From the NCBI GenBank assembly GCA_030762935.1, contig CM060899.1, positions 62,298,501 through 62,362,500 of the forward strand: a stretch of 64,000 nt of DNA, read 5' to 3'. The notes below the pieces were generated by a model, which saw nothing but the letters and a program-made list of their open reading frames with translations, was not told the DNA's origin and made no database searches. The first letter of the stretch is position 1. Each line of letters starts with the position of its first letter. The position numbers were made by a program, and so were the translations under genes. Source of the stretch: Hymenopus coronatus. Its lineage: Eukaryota; Arthropoda; Insecta; Mantodea; Hymenopodidae. Shown here piece by piece: positions 23,862 through 35,263 of the stretch.

Positions 23862-24140
23862 GTAAATTTATTTGAAAATGCTCCTCTTTGAATAGTTTTT
23901 GTTCCTGAAACAGATCTTTATCACCCTTGCAAAAAGGATATTTTTCTGAGATTACTGTAGGTTTACAGTTGTGACAATTGAAGTAAATATTCCAAAGCAC
24001 TTAATTTATGAATCAGTTCTTCCAATATCAATTGCATCGATTAGATCATGTTTGGCACTAAAAGGGTTACTATCATTTTGCTACTCTAATGTTGAAAAAT
24101 GTATGTCACATGAATGAAAAGCCTCTTCAGTATTAAAAAA

Positions 24141-25132
24141 AAAAAATCTGATATGTTCCATTAACATGGCTTTTTCTATCTGTTCTGGAAACTTCTTATA
24201 AAAGATTGTATCATAATAATTGAGGTGAGCATTGTCAGAAATTGTCTTTTTAGTTTCTTCCTTCTTAGCAGAATATGCCAGACTAAAGCGATTGTCAAAT
24301 CTTTGAAAAACTGGTTAATATGTGAACCATTGAAGCTCAGTTCACTTTGCCTGGCCAGCAGTAAAGCGGGAGAACTGAAACAAAAGGTGACTTTCCCGTT
24401 CAAGAAAAGTATGTAGTTTAAAATTGAAATCAATAACAAGGAATATCTCTGAAATAGTAAACTCTACAAAGAAAACATATATACATAAATTTTGTGTTTC
24501 AACAATGTCTACATTTTTTCGTGAAGTATGTTTTTGTCTATCTCTTACAGTTAATTAGTTATTTAGTAAAATTCATCCGGAATAAAGAGATTGTGATTAA
24601 AATACTGCATATTAATGCTACATGGCAAAAAATTTATATCTTGAATTTTCCGGGAATAGCCTCTAAAGATCTATTTATTCTGGATGAATTTTGCTCAATT
24701 TTGCATGACTGTTAAATTGTTAGAAATAAACAAAAACTTACTACTTAAAAATATAGATATCATTAAAACACATGATTTGTCATATTCATTTATTTATTTT
24801 TTTTTTTGGAACTGGCCATTTCTGAGATATTCCTTGTTAATTGTTTCAGATTCAAAATACCTAAACTTTTCTTACATGAAAATTTGTAAACTCCTGGCCA
24901 TGTATAGAAACAGATTTCAACTACATAGCAACCAGCTTTTGAAAGATTTGACTATTGTTTTTGCCTAGTATTTGCTTTATTTACCTTCTGCTTACAAGGA
25001 AGCAAGTAATTAAGACAATTTCTGCTAATGTTTATCTCTATTATCATAAAGTAGATAGCAGAACAAGCTTTTTAACAATAATTTGTTACAGTGATGTAGA
25101 GAAAGTCAGTGAATGGAGCACATCAGATTTTT
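24141..25132. mobile_element. Helentron-like family: head-to-head dimer 1
   Basis: The left part (24141-24588) is a minus-oriented 3' half beginning with the terminal hairpin in reverse (aatctgatatgttcc...). The right part (24590-25132) is a plus-oriented 3' half ending in agagaaagtcagtgaatgg and cacatcagat. Neither has the 5' palindrome. Both outer ends are the family's 3' terminus; the junction lies near 24589. Confidence 0.75.
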
Positions 25133-25499
25133 AAAAAACAAAAACAAAAAAATTATTTTAGTATGCAAATTAAAAAAACCACGTAAATGCATACATTAGC
25201 AATAAAAAAGTAATAATGAACAGACCTATAAACTAAAAGGCACAAATGTAAACTAAGTTACAGTACAATTTAGCTCTTGTTTTGTTGCACATATGTAGAA
25301 TGAAGTCCTTTTTAACAGCCAACACTTGTTGTGCAGCATTTTGTTTTTGGAAGCAGACATTACAATATCACTCCTTATAATGATCATAGTAACAAGTGAG
25401 TCAAAAGGGTATGAACCAGCTGTGTGATGTTCTGCCTTTTAACCTTGGCACTTGTTGGAGTCTGCCACTATCATAAAAAGGCATGGATGAAACCATACA

Positions 25500-25793
25500 T
25501 TTTTAAAACTGGCTTTACTTACCAACTTAATGAAAGGAGATGCTAAAACTGGCCACTGTCATCTGTAAATGTTTGGCATCTCTTTAGGAAACTATCCATC
25601 ACTTGCTGTAGTTCACCTTGAGAAATGTTGGCAATTTCCTGGTGGATATTTTGTTTGATTCTTCTGGGGTGTGTGGGTTTTTCTTGTACACTTTATGTTT
25701 TAAATTACCCCAGAGATTGAAATCATAGGGGGTTAGGTTGGCAGACAGAGGGGGCAAAAAATCTGCTAATAATTCTGTCCTGAAACAAATATT
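25500..25793 (-). mobile_element. Tc1/mariner-type transposase, C-terminal piece
   Basis: A minus frame reads FLPPLSANLTPYDFNLWGNL KHKVYKKNPHTPEESNKI, the last catalytic-acid region (S..LTP.DF.LWG.LK..VY) of an IS630/Tc1-type transposase. The N-terminal part appears at 27892-28690 in the same orientation, so the original element has been split. Confidence 0.75.
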
Positions 25794-26385
25794 CAATTAA
25801 TGCAAAATCTTCTCCGGCTTCCAGCCAGGTAAAAACTTGGCTTGATACCAACGTTTTGAAGAAGTGCATCTTCCTTGTCTTCAGGGTGAACTGATAGATT
25901 GAGCTTGCGGAGACTGGTATTTATAAGAGCTGGAATGAAGCTAACATCTGATTGGTTTGTGTGATGATATGACCATGTTGAACTGGTATTTAAGATGACT
26001 GAGACATGGGCATGGACTTCGTAGAAAACTATTTATAGCATTTATATGGCTAATGTTTTGTGTTAGAGCACAGATCTGCTAGAAAATAAGCCTTGGAAGA
26101 CGCAGGTAGAGGATTAGGTGTTAAGGCTCTTTAACATCAGTGTCCATGCTGAACTAAGTTGTAGGCCAGAATCGCGATGTAGATTATTTGTTTCAGATGA
26201 GATGACTAAAGCTTCTTTTACTCTCCTTTCAGATGTTAGCTTCATTCCAGCTCTTATAAATACCAGTCTCCCCAAGCTCAATCCATCAGTTCACTCTGAA
26301 GACGAGGAAGATGCACTTCTTCGAAATGTTTTTACCTGGTTAGAAGCCCGAGAAGATTTTGAATTAATACGCCGCCAGGAAAGCT
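25794..26385. mobile_element. Fold-back PLE terminus (inverted repeat with ~435-bp centre)
   Basis: The outer arms are inverted: 25794-25955 (minus) against about 26230-26385 (plus). They share ttcattccagctcttataaa, agctcaatc.atcagttcac and acctggttagaagcc-like ends. Each arm holds a CTGAAGA...GAAA ribozyme-like core. It lies directly against the Tc1 C-terminal piece. Confidence 0.7.
26296..26330 (+). ncRNA. Hammerhead-like core in fold-back PLE
   Basis: CTGAAGA (26296-26302), a 7-bp stem II (GAGGAAG with CTTCTTC, one G-U), GAAA (26323-26326), then TGTT where GTC would be expected. Core base changes make activity unlikely. The mirror copy lies in the left arm. Confidence 0.45.
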
Positions 26386-26596
26386 TCAGTTCTTATTTTA
26401 ATGTTTCAATTTTTCTTATCAAAAGAGAGCTGTTGCAGGGTCTTGTTGAAAAAAGTCAAAATCATTCTTCCTGTCTGTTAATTCTTTACAAAACGGGGCA
26501 AAATTGTATTCAAATATGTATGGACATCAATTGTTGACTCCAGAAAGAATTGGTTATATAACTCTTTCTCTACTAATGGTGCACCATTCACTAATT

Positions 26597-27888
26597 TTTA
26601 CTTTCTCTACACATACTATATACTGATGACCCATCACAAGAAGGTAAGGTAGAGGAATGCATAACGTAAGCACTTAAGTAAACACTTTTGTTGTCCGCAT
26701 GATGTTTATGCTCGACATCTGGATATGACAAGGATGTTAGGTTTCATCTAAAATACACAGTGTTGTCACATAACTCACAATTAGCTAGAAGTCCAGTTGT
26801 CTGCAAGTTCTGAGTCGGAGAAGTCCTCATCTTCGCTGCCGCTCTCTGCATTTAAATATTAAACCAAGAATAAAAGTAACAAAATATTATATAACTGTAG
26901 TACTTTATGCTGCAGCGCGTGTTAGCAGCGAGAGCCAAATAATGCATAATACATCACTGCAGCTACTGAAACGAACATTAGATCTGGCAGCAGTAGGTTG
27001 GTTCATATACATATATAGTAAATGTAAACAGATCCACTAGTACGTGACCATATAACAGTTCAAGCCCTCGCTCGCCCCTCAGGCCCCGCTTGCCTTCTTG
27101 TGTTGGGTGGACAGTACGTAGTGTGTAGAGAAGGTATTGTAATCACCCAAAAATTCGATACTAAGTTTTCACTGGAAATACATGTTTTAGGATCCTCTGC
27201 ATCCAAAAAAAGTATTTTTAGAAAAATGTCCATATGTCTGTGGGTAGCATATCTCAAAAACGTCAAGTCTGTTAACTTCCAAACTTGGTATTTAAGTTTA
27301 GTATCTTCCAAGGATGCGACACAACATTTTTTCAAGAAAATCCCCCCACCCCCAACTACCCTTTACATGGAAAAATTTTTCGAAAAATTTTGATTTTTTC
27401 AAAAATGAAACGATTTTGATTAAAATATTGTATATTAAAGATATTTACCAGACAAATAAAATGTATATCTTGAATTTTATGGGAATAGCCTCTGAAGACT
27501 ACTTTATTCTGGATTAATTTTACGGAACTTTGCATAAGTGCTAAATCGTAAGAGATGGACAAAAACGTAATGTGTAGAGCATGTTAAAACACACAATTTA
27601 TGTTATACAAAGTTTTTTCGTGGAGTTGGTTGTTTTTGAGATATTACTTGTTTTTGGTCTCACCTTTAAAAAACTTCAATTCCTGCCCAAACAAACAAAG
27701 GAACTTCAGTCACATAGCAACCAGCTTTTGACTATCACTTTAACCTATGGTAGTCCCTTATTTTGTTTCTACTTACAAGGAAGCAAGTAATAAGACTATA
27801 AGTAGTAAATAGAAGCATAAGTTTTTTAAACAATAATTTGTTTGTAGGGTGGCTAGAGAAAGTCATGTGAGTGTAACACATACGATTT
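26597..27888 (+). mobile_element. Helentron-like element, copy interrupted by a MITE
   Basis: The 5' end TACTTTCTCTACACATACTATA is at 26599-26620. The second palindrome arm resumes at 27117 (cgtagtgtgtagagaaggt), and the body runs to GAGAAAGTCATGTGAG...CACATACG with T-rich flank. The TA-flanked MITE occupies 26623-27114. Net length without it is about 800 bp, as in other copies. Confidence 0.8.
26621..27116. mobile_element. TA-flanked MITE, copy 2, nested in the Helentron-like palindrome
   Basis: 492 bp between TA dinucleotides, the reverse-oriented sister of 7205-7701. Removing it with one TA restores the palindrome of the host element, which proves the insertion order and the exact ends. 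Confidence 0.85.
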
Positions 27889-27891
27889 TTT

Positions 27892-28690
27892 CATCATGGA
27901 GGTACTTCATGAACAATATTAGGTTTCTCAGAGCTCCAATAATGATTATTTTGTGCACACACACATCCAAGAAGTTGGAACCAAGCCTCGTCCATGAAAA
28001 ATGTTTAATGTGGGTCTATTTTCCCATTGTATATACTATAGAGAGTTTTCATAAAATGTGTGTTGAATTACAGGATCACCTGGTTGAAGAGCATGTGCCA
28101 CAGTTATTTTATATGTTTTTTTAAATTCAGGAATTCAGTACCTCTTCGCATAGAGCCATAAGAAATGCCTACCTGTTGTGAAAGATGCATAAGCGATTTT
28201 TAGGGGGGGGGGTTCTTCAAAAGATGATTGATGTCGTCTACTGTTTGATTGTTAAGAACCGTAGCCATCTTTGAGTTCTTAGCCTGAATGCTTCTGTGGC
28301 CTGAAATTTATTATAAAGTTCATGGATTGTTTGATGGCCTGGAAATCTTTCTGCAAATCGTACTTTCACTTTCACATACAAATCAATAAATAAATACACA
28401 CTGTGCATATGCTGAGCCATAATCCACTTTGTAAGCACAGTACAAAATAATAAATTACTCTTAATAACTACACCATATCACTGTCAACTCACTACTGCAC
28501 TTCCAGAGCAGAGCAAAACTCCGTCAGAAATGTGACCTTGTACACAGTAGCAGTGCAGAATCATGTGTCCACATGCCCAGTGGAAAAACACTGCGCAGCC
28601 GGTTTGGAGGTTTTGACTTGCTCGTTAGTACACAAAAGCATATATTATTGTAAGCTGATAGGCAATTTTAAAGGATTTTACAATAACCAA
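27892..28690 (-). mobile_element. Tc1/mariner-type transposase, N-terminal part
   Basis: Minus-strand frames begin with a YLFIDLYVKVKVRFAERFPG HQTIHELYNKF helix-turn-helix region (DUF4817-like start of IS630/Tc1 transposases) and continue to an FMDEAWFQ(L)LG-like catalytic segment near 27970. Split by frameshifts. Together with 25500-25793 it makes one dead element interrupted by later insertions. Confidence 0.65.
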
Positions 28691-28825
28691 GTATGGAAAC
28701 CAAAATGAGAAAAAAAAGTTAAGTTAATGTATTATACACAAGTGTTTAAAATTATTGGGAGGTCTTCATGGATCCTGAGAACAGGAAAGCCCCTTGGTTC
28801 AAAATTTAGCTTTCTTTGAAGTAAT

Positions 28826-29668
28826 AATCTGATGTGTTCCATTCACATGACTCTCTACATATCTGCAACAAATTGTTAAAAAGATTACGCTTCTATTTAC
28901 TTCATACTAATCTAGAAAAAAAAAAAAAAAACAGAAATAGTCTTATTACTTGCTTCCTCGTAAGTAGAAGCGAAATAAGGGAGTACCATAGATTAAAGTG
29001 ATAGTCAAAAGCTGGTTGCAATGTGACTGAAGTTCCTTTGTATGGACAGGAGTTGACAAATTCCTGTATGAGAAAAAGTTTTTTAAAGTTGAAACCGAAA
29101 ATGAGAATTTCTCAAAAACAATCAACTCCACGAAAAAAATGTATATAACATAAATTATATGTTTTAATGTGCTCCACATGTTTTGTGTGGTAAGTTTTTG
29201 TCAAAACTGTTTAGCAGTTTTGCAAAATTTCATAAAATTCATCCAGAATAAAGTAGTCTTCAGAGACTATTCCCAGAAAATTCTAGATATACATTTTATT
29301 TGTTAGGTAAATATCTTTAATATACAATAGTTTAATCAAAATCGTTGGAACTATTTTTGAGAAAATAAAAATTGAAAAAAGTTCCATGTAAAGGGTAGTT
29401 TGGGGTGGTAGGATTTTTCTTAAAATCTTCGTTTCGCATCCCTACAAGATACTAAACTTAAATAACAAGTTTGGTATTTTACTGACTTTTCGTTTTTGAG
29501 TTATTGTGTTCACAGACTAATGCACGCATGGATCTTTTTCTGAAAGTGTTTTTTTGATACAGGGGACCCTAAAGCATATATTTCTGGTGAAATCTCGGTA
29601 TCAAATTTTTGGGTGAAGTGCAATACCTTCTCTATACACTATGTACGTAGTATGTGTAGAGAAAGTTA
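28826..29668 (-). mobile_element. Helentron-like element, near full length, reverse
   Basis: Reads from ATCTGATGTGTTCCATTC (3' hairpin, reversed) to the terminal palindrome ctatacactatgtacgtagt...agagaaagt. 843 bp. The internal blocks ttccatgtaaagggtag and aaaatcgttgga match other copies. It has no GT microsatellite. Confidence 0.8.
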
Positions 29669-30170
29669 AAAACTGAGTTGATGAATGGCATTAAACATTC
29701 TCTTTTTTAAATTTCCTGGAGCATGTTTTGGAGACTACTTTTCTCCATTGTCAACCAGATATTAATTGATCTTGGGTGGGGAGGGTGATCCATTCATAGT
29801 TTGCTGTGGTGCTAGTTTCAGAAACTTGTACAGGTGCCTCTGGAGAACATTGCAATTGAAATATTTGCTCTTCTGGATGAAAATTTGTTTTCAAGTTGAG
29901 AAATCTTTCTTTCATTTGGTTTAATAGTTTTGGTTCCAAAATTATCTGGATTTTTTTGTCTAAAAATATGCCGATAATGCTGATTTATATCTTTGTGTCT
30001 CGATGTAAATTTGGTTGCAGTTATTCCATTCTATTTGATAAACAAGGCATGAAAAGTTCTCAAATAAAACTGAACTATGTAGTATTTTTCATAATTCTTA
30101 TGTTGAAACCAATTAAGATTATGTTATAGAAGTGCGTAATCTGTTTATTGATCATGTAATTTTATTTCAG
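29669..30170. other. Intronic stretch, nothing recognised
   Basis: A 62-codon minus frame (MEPKLLNQMKERFLNLK...) is polar and Gln/Glu-rich but unidentified. It may be a transposon relic. Confidence 0.4.
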
Positions 30171-30319
30171 AACTAGAAAACCAATTGAAAAGTTTAGAGA
30201 ATCAGCCTCCAGATTTGAAAAAGGAAATAATAGCTGTGGAAGGGGAGAGCACTCAAAAAATCAAAGAACTAGAAAAAATTATCAGATTACTGAAGCAGGA
30301 GAAAGAAGAGGCATATAAG
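30171..30319 (+). CDS. gek: MRCK exon I: coiled coil
   Basis: Acceptor tttcag ends at 30170; donor gtaatg at 30320. It reads ELENQLKSLENQPPDLKKEI, then KIKELEKIIRLLKQEKEEAY K. Leu/Ile at a/d positions with dense Lys/Glu fits a parallel coiled coil. It is too short to appear as a Met-initiated frame but fits phase exactly (split Glu codon from exon H; ends on a full codon). Confidence 0.85.
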
Positions 30320-30396
30320 GTAATGGCACAGGTATTGTTAATTCATTACATAATTAACTGAGATAGATTTTGTTGGTTTTTCAAACAAAGATTTTG

Positions 30397-30582
30397 AATA
30401 AGAGTAAAAACACAGCATAACATTCCAACTTCACTAGTTGAAGTAAGTAACTTCGGACATTTTACTGAAATCTCTGCTGAGGATAGTGGCAATAGCCACC
30501 AAAATATGTCTGAAGCAAGTTCTTTATTTCAACTAGTGAAGTTTGTGTGTGATGCTGCTGTGTTTTTACTCTTAATTAGTTA
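30397..30582. mobile_element. Short fold-back PLE terminus
   Basis: The arms aagagtaaaaacacagcat (about 30400) and its complement (about 30562-30582), plus cttcactagttgaa / ttcaactagtgaag, form an inverted repeat around a hammerhead-like core. The right arm matches the PLE end at 2090-2170 (atgtc.gaag.aagtt). Homology in the left arm stops at ATGTC, the predicted cleavage site. Confidence 0.7.
30474..30510 (+). ncRNA. Hammerhead-like core, PLE
   Basis: CTGCTGAG from 30474, stem II GTGGC (30486-30490) with GCCAC (30495-30499), A-rich joining sequence in place of GAAA, and GTC at 30508-30510. Diverged relative of 2071-2107. Confidence 0.4.
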
Positions 30583-30929
30583 CTTCACTGTGCATTCCCA
30601 TTAATGTTTCAAATGATTTTGAGGTTTTTATGAGATTATCACATTAATCAAATTTAAAACATTTGAAGTCATAGCTTAGATTTAAGATTGTCAAAAAATA
30701 AAGTTATTAATTATAAGGGTTGAATTACTATACATCAAGGCATAATAAAGAAACATAATAAAGAACAAGAGCATAATTTTATCATTGTCATCGGGGTTAG
30801 TATGATTGTTAGCATTAACATTTAAATAAGATGGTTAAGATTTTAAGGAAATCAGGATATGAATGGGACAAGATAACCTGGGCTGCTATATGGCCATATT
30901 ATAAGTTGTATAATTTTGAAGCTACTTAC

Positions 30930-31545
30930 GGGAAGGCATAATCAAACTGAATTAATTAATGTGGTAAGTAATAACACACACCTCACTTACTTTTATTGTG
31001 CAGAACAATTGTTTCGTGGACTGTTGCCTGCACCCTCAGCTGATGAACCAATACTGCAAATCCAAGCAGCAATCCAACAGCTTATTATGCATATTTTCAT
31101 TCATTGATGACCTATGGAATAATATTTTGGGGAAATTCAGTAAATGCTAAAAAAGTATTCATTATGGCAGGGGAAAGACGATCAACTCACTGCAAACCAC
31201 TTTTCATGATTGTTTGGAATTTTATCACTAGCCATATTGTCATTTGTAATAAATAACCCAGAAAAGTTTACCAACAATGCAGATATTCATAAAGAGACCA
31301 GGCATAGAGCAACAAATAATTTGCAGTTATTCCAAAAAGAGGTTTACTACAAAGGAATAGTTTTCTTTATTTCACTTCCCTCTTCTATAAAAGAATTGCA
31401 AACGAACAAAAACAAGTTTAGATCAGAATTAAAAAAATACTTTATTATCACACCTTCTATACAGAGGAGGATTTCATTCAATCAAAAAACACTAGTAATA
31501 ATGTAACATTGTAAATATAATAAACATGAATATTTTAAGAATGCA
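30930..31545 (+). mobile_element. LINE 3' end
   Basis: Frames read FSFIDDLWNNILG-type post-RT sequence, then FVINNPEKFTNNADIHKETR HRATNNLQLF, YYKGIVFFISLPSSIKEL and KKYF, the typical C-terminus of insect CR1/jockey-like ORF2. A short A/T-rich tail follows. Confidence 0.65.
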
Positions 31546-31801
31546 TGTGTATGAGTAAGTTTTTGAAAACAGAAAATTTGCAAAACTGACACCTTTGAAA
31601 ATTGATTGTCAGAGTTATTATTTGTAAATAAATGTATTAATAAGTATGAATAAATGTAGTACTTGACATGATCTATATCTTAGAGTTTGGGCATAGAGTA
31701 TAGTCTCATAATAGGACCTACAGATTGCAATGTTATGGATGGGATGGGATTCTTCCTCTCGGAAAGGACTTGGGTGGTACAAAACAAAACTATAGCTGAC
31801 T

Positions 31802-31965
31802 GCCTCCGTGGTCGAGTGGTCAGCGAGCTGACTTTTCACACGGAGGTCCCGGGTTTGATTCCCGGCTGGGGCGAAGAATTTTTCTTTCTATCCCCCACAG
31901 AGTCTGGAAGTATGTATGTGAGAGTGAATGTGTGTGTGTGTTTGAGGAAAATAAACATGATTTAA
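31802..31965 (+). mobile_element. tRNA-derived SINE (family S4)
   Basis: The tRNA-like head 31802-31874 has A box TGGTCGAGTGG, B box GGTTTGATTCC and a perfect CCGGG/CCCGG T-stem. The anticodon arm does not fold and there is a SINE-like 3' body with a GT run, so it is not a tRNA gene. Single copy in the window. Confidence 0.65.
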
Positions 31966-32177
31966 AACCAAACATAAACGAACCTACAGACAACGAGTTG
32001 TTTCAAGTGCAAACCCCCCGATATGACCTTAGATGTTAAAGGGGGCTATATAAATGAAAGCTTTGCTTGTACAATTAACACTTCCGTCCCTTGCCCTCTC
32101 ACCTCACTCCTACATTTTTAAAAAAAATGTGAAGGCAGTTATAACATTTTTGTAGCATTTATTTTTATTTTTCACAG

Positions 32178-32284
32178 GACAAATTGGATGCTCAAGAAAA
32201 ATTAAAACTCCAAGACAAAGAACTGAAAGATGCCTTAAGTCAACAGAAGTTAGCGATGGCAGAGTATACAGAAGTTATAGATAG
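32178..32284 (+). CDS. gek: MRCK exon J: coiled coil
   Basis: Acceptor ttcacag ends at 32177; donor gtaatt at 32285; 35 codons plus two bases. It reads DKLDAQEKLKLQDKELKDAL SQQKLAMAEYTEVIDR. The pattern KELKDA...RKLAM.E(F/Y).E.. is recognisable in vertebrate MRCK at the same place. It joins exon K to form Arg-Leu (R|LSELRQQKQKL). Confidence 0.9.
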
Positions 32285-32289
32285 GTAAT

Positions 32290-33160
32290 TTTAATACTCT
32301 TTTGGATTGCATTTGGAGTTTTAATACGTATTTATATGAACTTAATGTTGCATGAAGCAACCCATAAATTGCTATATTAGATGTTCTTGTATAGTTAGAT
32401 AAGTTAATAAGTAACGACAGACACTTTTTTGGGTGTTTAAAATTCTGTTTGCTTCCCAGAATTATAAATACTTTTAATTAACAAAAATGCTTGTATGACA
32501 TGAAAATGTGCAGATTGTTTTGATTTAGTAATTAGGTCCATTTGAATTTGCAAATAACCAGAGTAATAGATATAATATGATGAAACGTATATAATAATAT
32601 CAATATGTAAAACTGCTTAACAATAGAAATATTTTATAATTTGAGACTTATAACTATAAGTCAATGAATTAAATGCTACTAGTACCACACACATAATTTC
32701 TAAAACTCTATATTGAGTTTGTTATAATATGTTATACAACAGCATCTTGAATGCTTTTACAAATTTTTATTTATCTCTCCTGTTTAAAAATTACTTGGTT
32801 ATTGTGCCATGTGGTTTATACAGAAGACCTGCCACAGAAATGATATTTACATTGTTAAAACTGAAATATGGCAGTGGGTTAAAAAGTTACTTGTTTTTCT
32901 ATGTTTACTTCTTGAGAGTTGATTCACTGTGTCCCAAGTCTAATGAGATTTAATTTCTAGGCAATGCATTTTGTTACCAAAGGATGTTTCTCGTGTGATA
33001 TTATTTTAACATAATTAGTGGAACTTCTGATGCCTAATATATTTTTGGTTACTTCTGTCCCTTTTTGTAATTGCAGTATTTTTCTTTCGAATGTATTGTT
33101 TTTGCACTGGAATAAAATATTAACGTCTCAGTATGGTTCTGATCATTATAACAGCATTGT
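32290..33160. other. Intronic stretch, nothing recognised
   Basis: AT-rich; short chance frames only. Confidence 0.5.
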
Positions 33161-33164
33161 GCCA

Positions 33165-33545
33165 CCCAAATGCTATTACTGTCGCTCTCCGTTGCCTTTA
33201 AAACCCAAGATTGCAACCTGATGGAGGGTGTAGGATTTTCTCAGATGCAAATCCTTAGCATGACTTCCTTTGCAAGGGAAGTAAATCTGATGGTCCTGTG
33301 TAAAGTTTATTTGCATGTAAAAGAACCCAATACCTTTAAAGAAGAACGTTCTTGGGCAAAATTCTGCCATTTCGTGTCCGCAAGTTGTGATTTCGCTCTA
33401 CAGTGCCAGCTGTGGGTGACAAACTGATCCCCCATCGCCATGACGAGTAGCATGAAGTTACTGCCAGGGGGGCAGCAAATCCTCCAGGCATTAACCCATG
33501 GTAGCCCCTCTAGGTATCTGTATGTATTGCGCTGATGAACTCTAT
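33165..33545 (+). mobile_element. Diverged SINE sharing the S1 body
   Basis: aaatccttagcatgacttcc, aagggaagtaaa and taaaagaaccc follow the S1 body order, but the head and 3' end differ (gatcccccatcgcc, cccatggtagcccc). Either an old S1 copy or a related SINE with another tail. Confidence 0.45.
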
Positions 33546-33567
33546 GTGCTCTGGAATTAAATTGTAG

Positions 33568-33650
33568 GGCATATTATTGTTATTATTATTATTGTTATTG
33601 TTATTATTATTATGATGATGATGATGACGATGACAATGACAATGATTATT
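33568..33650. repeat. Compound (TTA)n/(TGA)n microsatellite
   Basis: Runs of ttattg/ttattatta followed by tgatgatgacgatgacaatg. Confidence 0.85.
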
Positions 33651-33659
33651 TGGACATTG

Positions 33660-34591
33660 CCATACACACTTCATTTATTTGCACATCTATCATCCCAAGG
33701 ATAAGGTTGTCCTCTCTGGTGGAATTTCCATCGTCCTATTTTTCCTCTCAGTGTATTTGGTATTGTTAGTGACCATGCATACTTTGCCACAGTAACCGAA
33801 CCAATCGCACATTGGTCTCCAACTGAACATTCCAATATTGTCACCTCGTATGACTGCTTGTATGCAAAGTAGTGTATAAGAAAAAGAATTTGCCTGGACA
33901 ATAGCTTTGCCTGCTCGAACCTCTTTTGCAAATAGACTGTGTGACCTTTTCATGTTCAGCTCCAAATAAATGATAGTTACTTTCTAGATATTATTAATAA
34001 CAAAAGCCACTAGAGTAGGCTCTATTTTAATATTTTCCCACCTGTAGCAAAACTCGTGATGTGTAATGATCCTGTCTCTTAATGGGGAGTAAGACTGCAT
34101 TGCATTCAGATCCCAACATTCTTGTTCTCAGCAGACCCTCGTCAAATAATAACTGAAGACAGGCCTGTGATTCTTTGAGGTAAACCGACAGATCTGCCTT
34201 ATTAATCAGATGAGCCATTTCTAAAATTATTATAACTGTAAGAATATCACTAGTAACATATAACCTTTCCTTCTTGCACCACAATAAATTCTGCTCAATC
34301 ACATCCCTGTGTTGCTAAAGCAATAAAATCCAAGAAAAAGTAAAAAATGAATGGTGGTTAATCTCTTCCAGATGGTGCTACACACTTTGTTGTGCAGATA
34401 TTTGGAGAGTTTGGTTACATTTGTTAAAATGATGTGCGGGTTGGCTGCTATGCGAGATGCAATATAGCTCACAGTCTTAGATTGTTTCTGTCTGATTTCA
34501 CATGGGCATTACCCAGACTTTGGACTTACAAAAATTTCTCACTGTCTTGCATCACATGTAAAGAATCCCCGAAATTATACTGCTGTCATGT
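33660..34591. other. Intronic stretch with unidentified minus frames
   Basis: Minus frames of 86-91 codons occur (for example 34027-34302), none with a recognisable family. They may be transposon remains. Confidence 0.4.
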
Positions 34592-35263
34592 TTAACACAT
34601 TGAAGCCCAAGTATAGCTTCGGGCCGCACGAAATGTTCATGAGGCCCACGCCCGAGTATAGCTTGGGCAGGTATTTCTAACGCTTTTAATGCAATTCCAC
34701 GACCTTAACTCGGTCTAGAGTTATGCGGCAAAGAACATACATCAGTTATCGTTTGGTTGATTTGTGCTGCCATCTGTCCTTGCTTTAGTCAACTATTATG
34801 AAATTTAGGAGAGTTAGTAATATTGGTTGCTCGCGGATAGTCCCACCATTTTCCTTGAAGGTGGTGATCTATTTGTTATGTTTTGTGTTCTTAAATGTTA
34901 AAATGCTGCATTTTCCTTGACTTTTGTGAACTGAAGCTGAAATTCAGATACAAATGAAGCTCTGGAAAATTCCATTCCTAGGTAGAGTTTTTCAAACTTT
35001 CAGTAAATGGAGTGTAAGCTGCTTTACACAGATTTTTTCAAACTCATATTTGATTCTTGTTGTCAATTTAAAATAAAATATCATTACGGAAGTTACTATT
35101 TTGTTATTTGTTGAGAAATCCTTGAGTACCATACTTTTAGATTGTACCAATACTTTTTGGCAGATTTGCTTGATGTACTGTAAATAATAACTCAAAGTAG
35201 AAGTAAAAACCCTGGGTTTCTTGGCCCTTCAACTAAAGAAATGCCTGGGCTTCAGTGTGTTAA
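34592..35263. mobile_element. TTAA-flanked MITE, copy 2 (piggyBac-type)
   Basis: TTAA at 34592-34595 and 35260-35263 with TIRs CACATTGAAGCCCA / TGGGCTTCAGTGTG. 664 bp, same orientation as and closely similar to 6066-6726, with small indels (an extra gtggtgatctatttgttatg-type block near 34860). Confidence 0.85.

Noticed and set aside
31802..31874. A tRNA gene (Glu- or Ser-like)
   Set aside because: T-arm and boxes are good, but the anticodon arm does not fold and a SINE tail follows.
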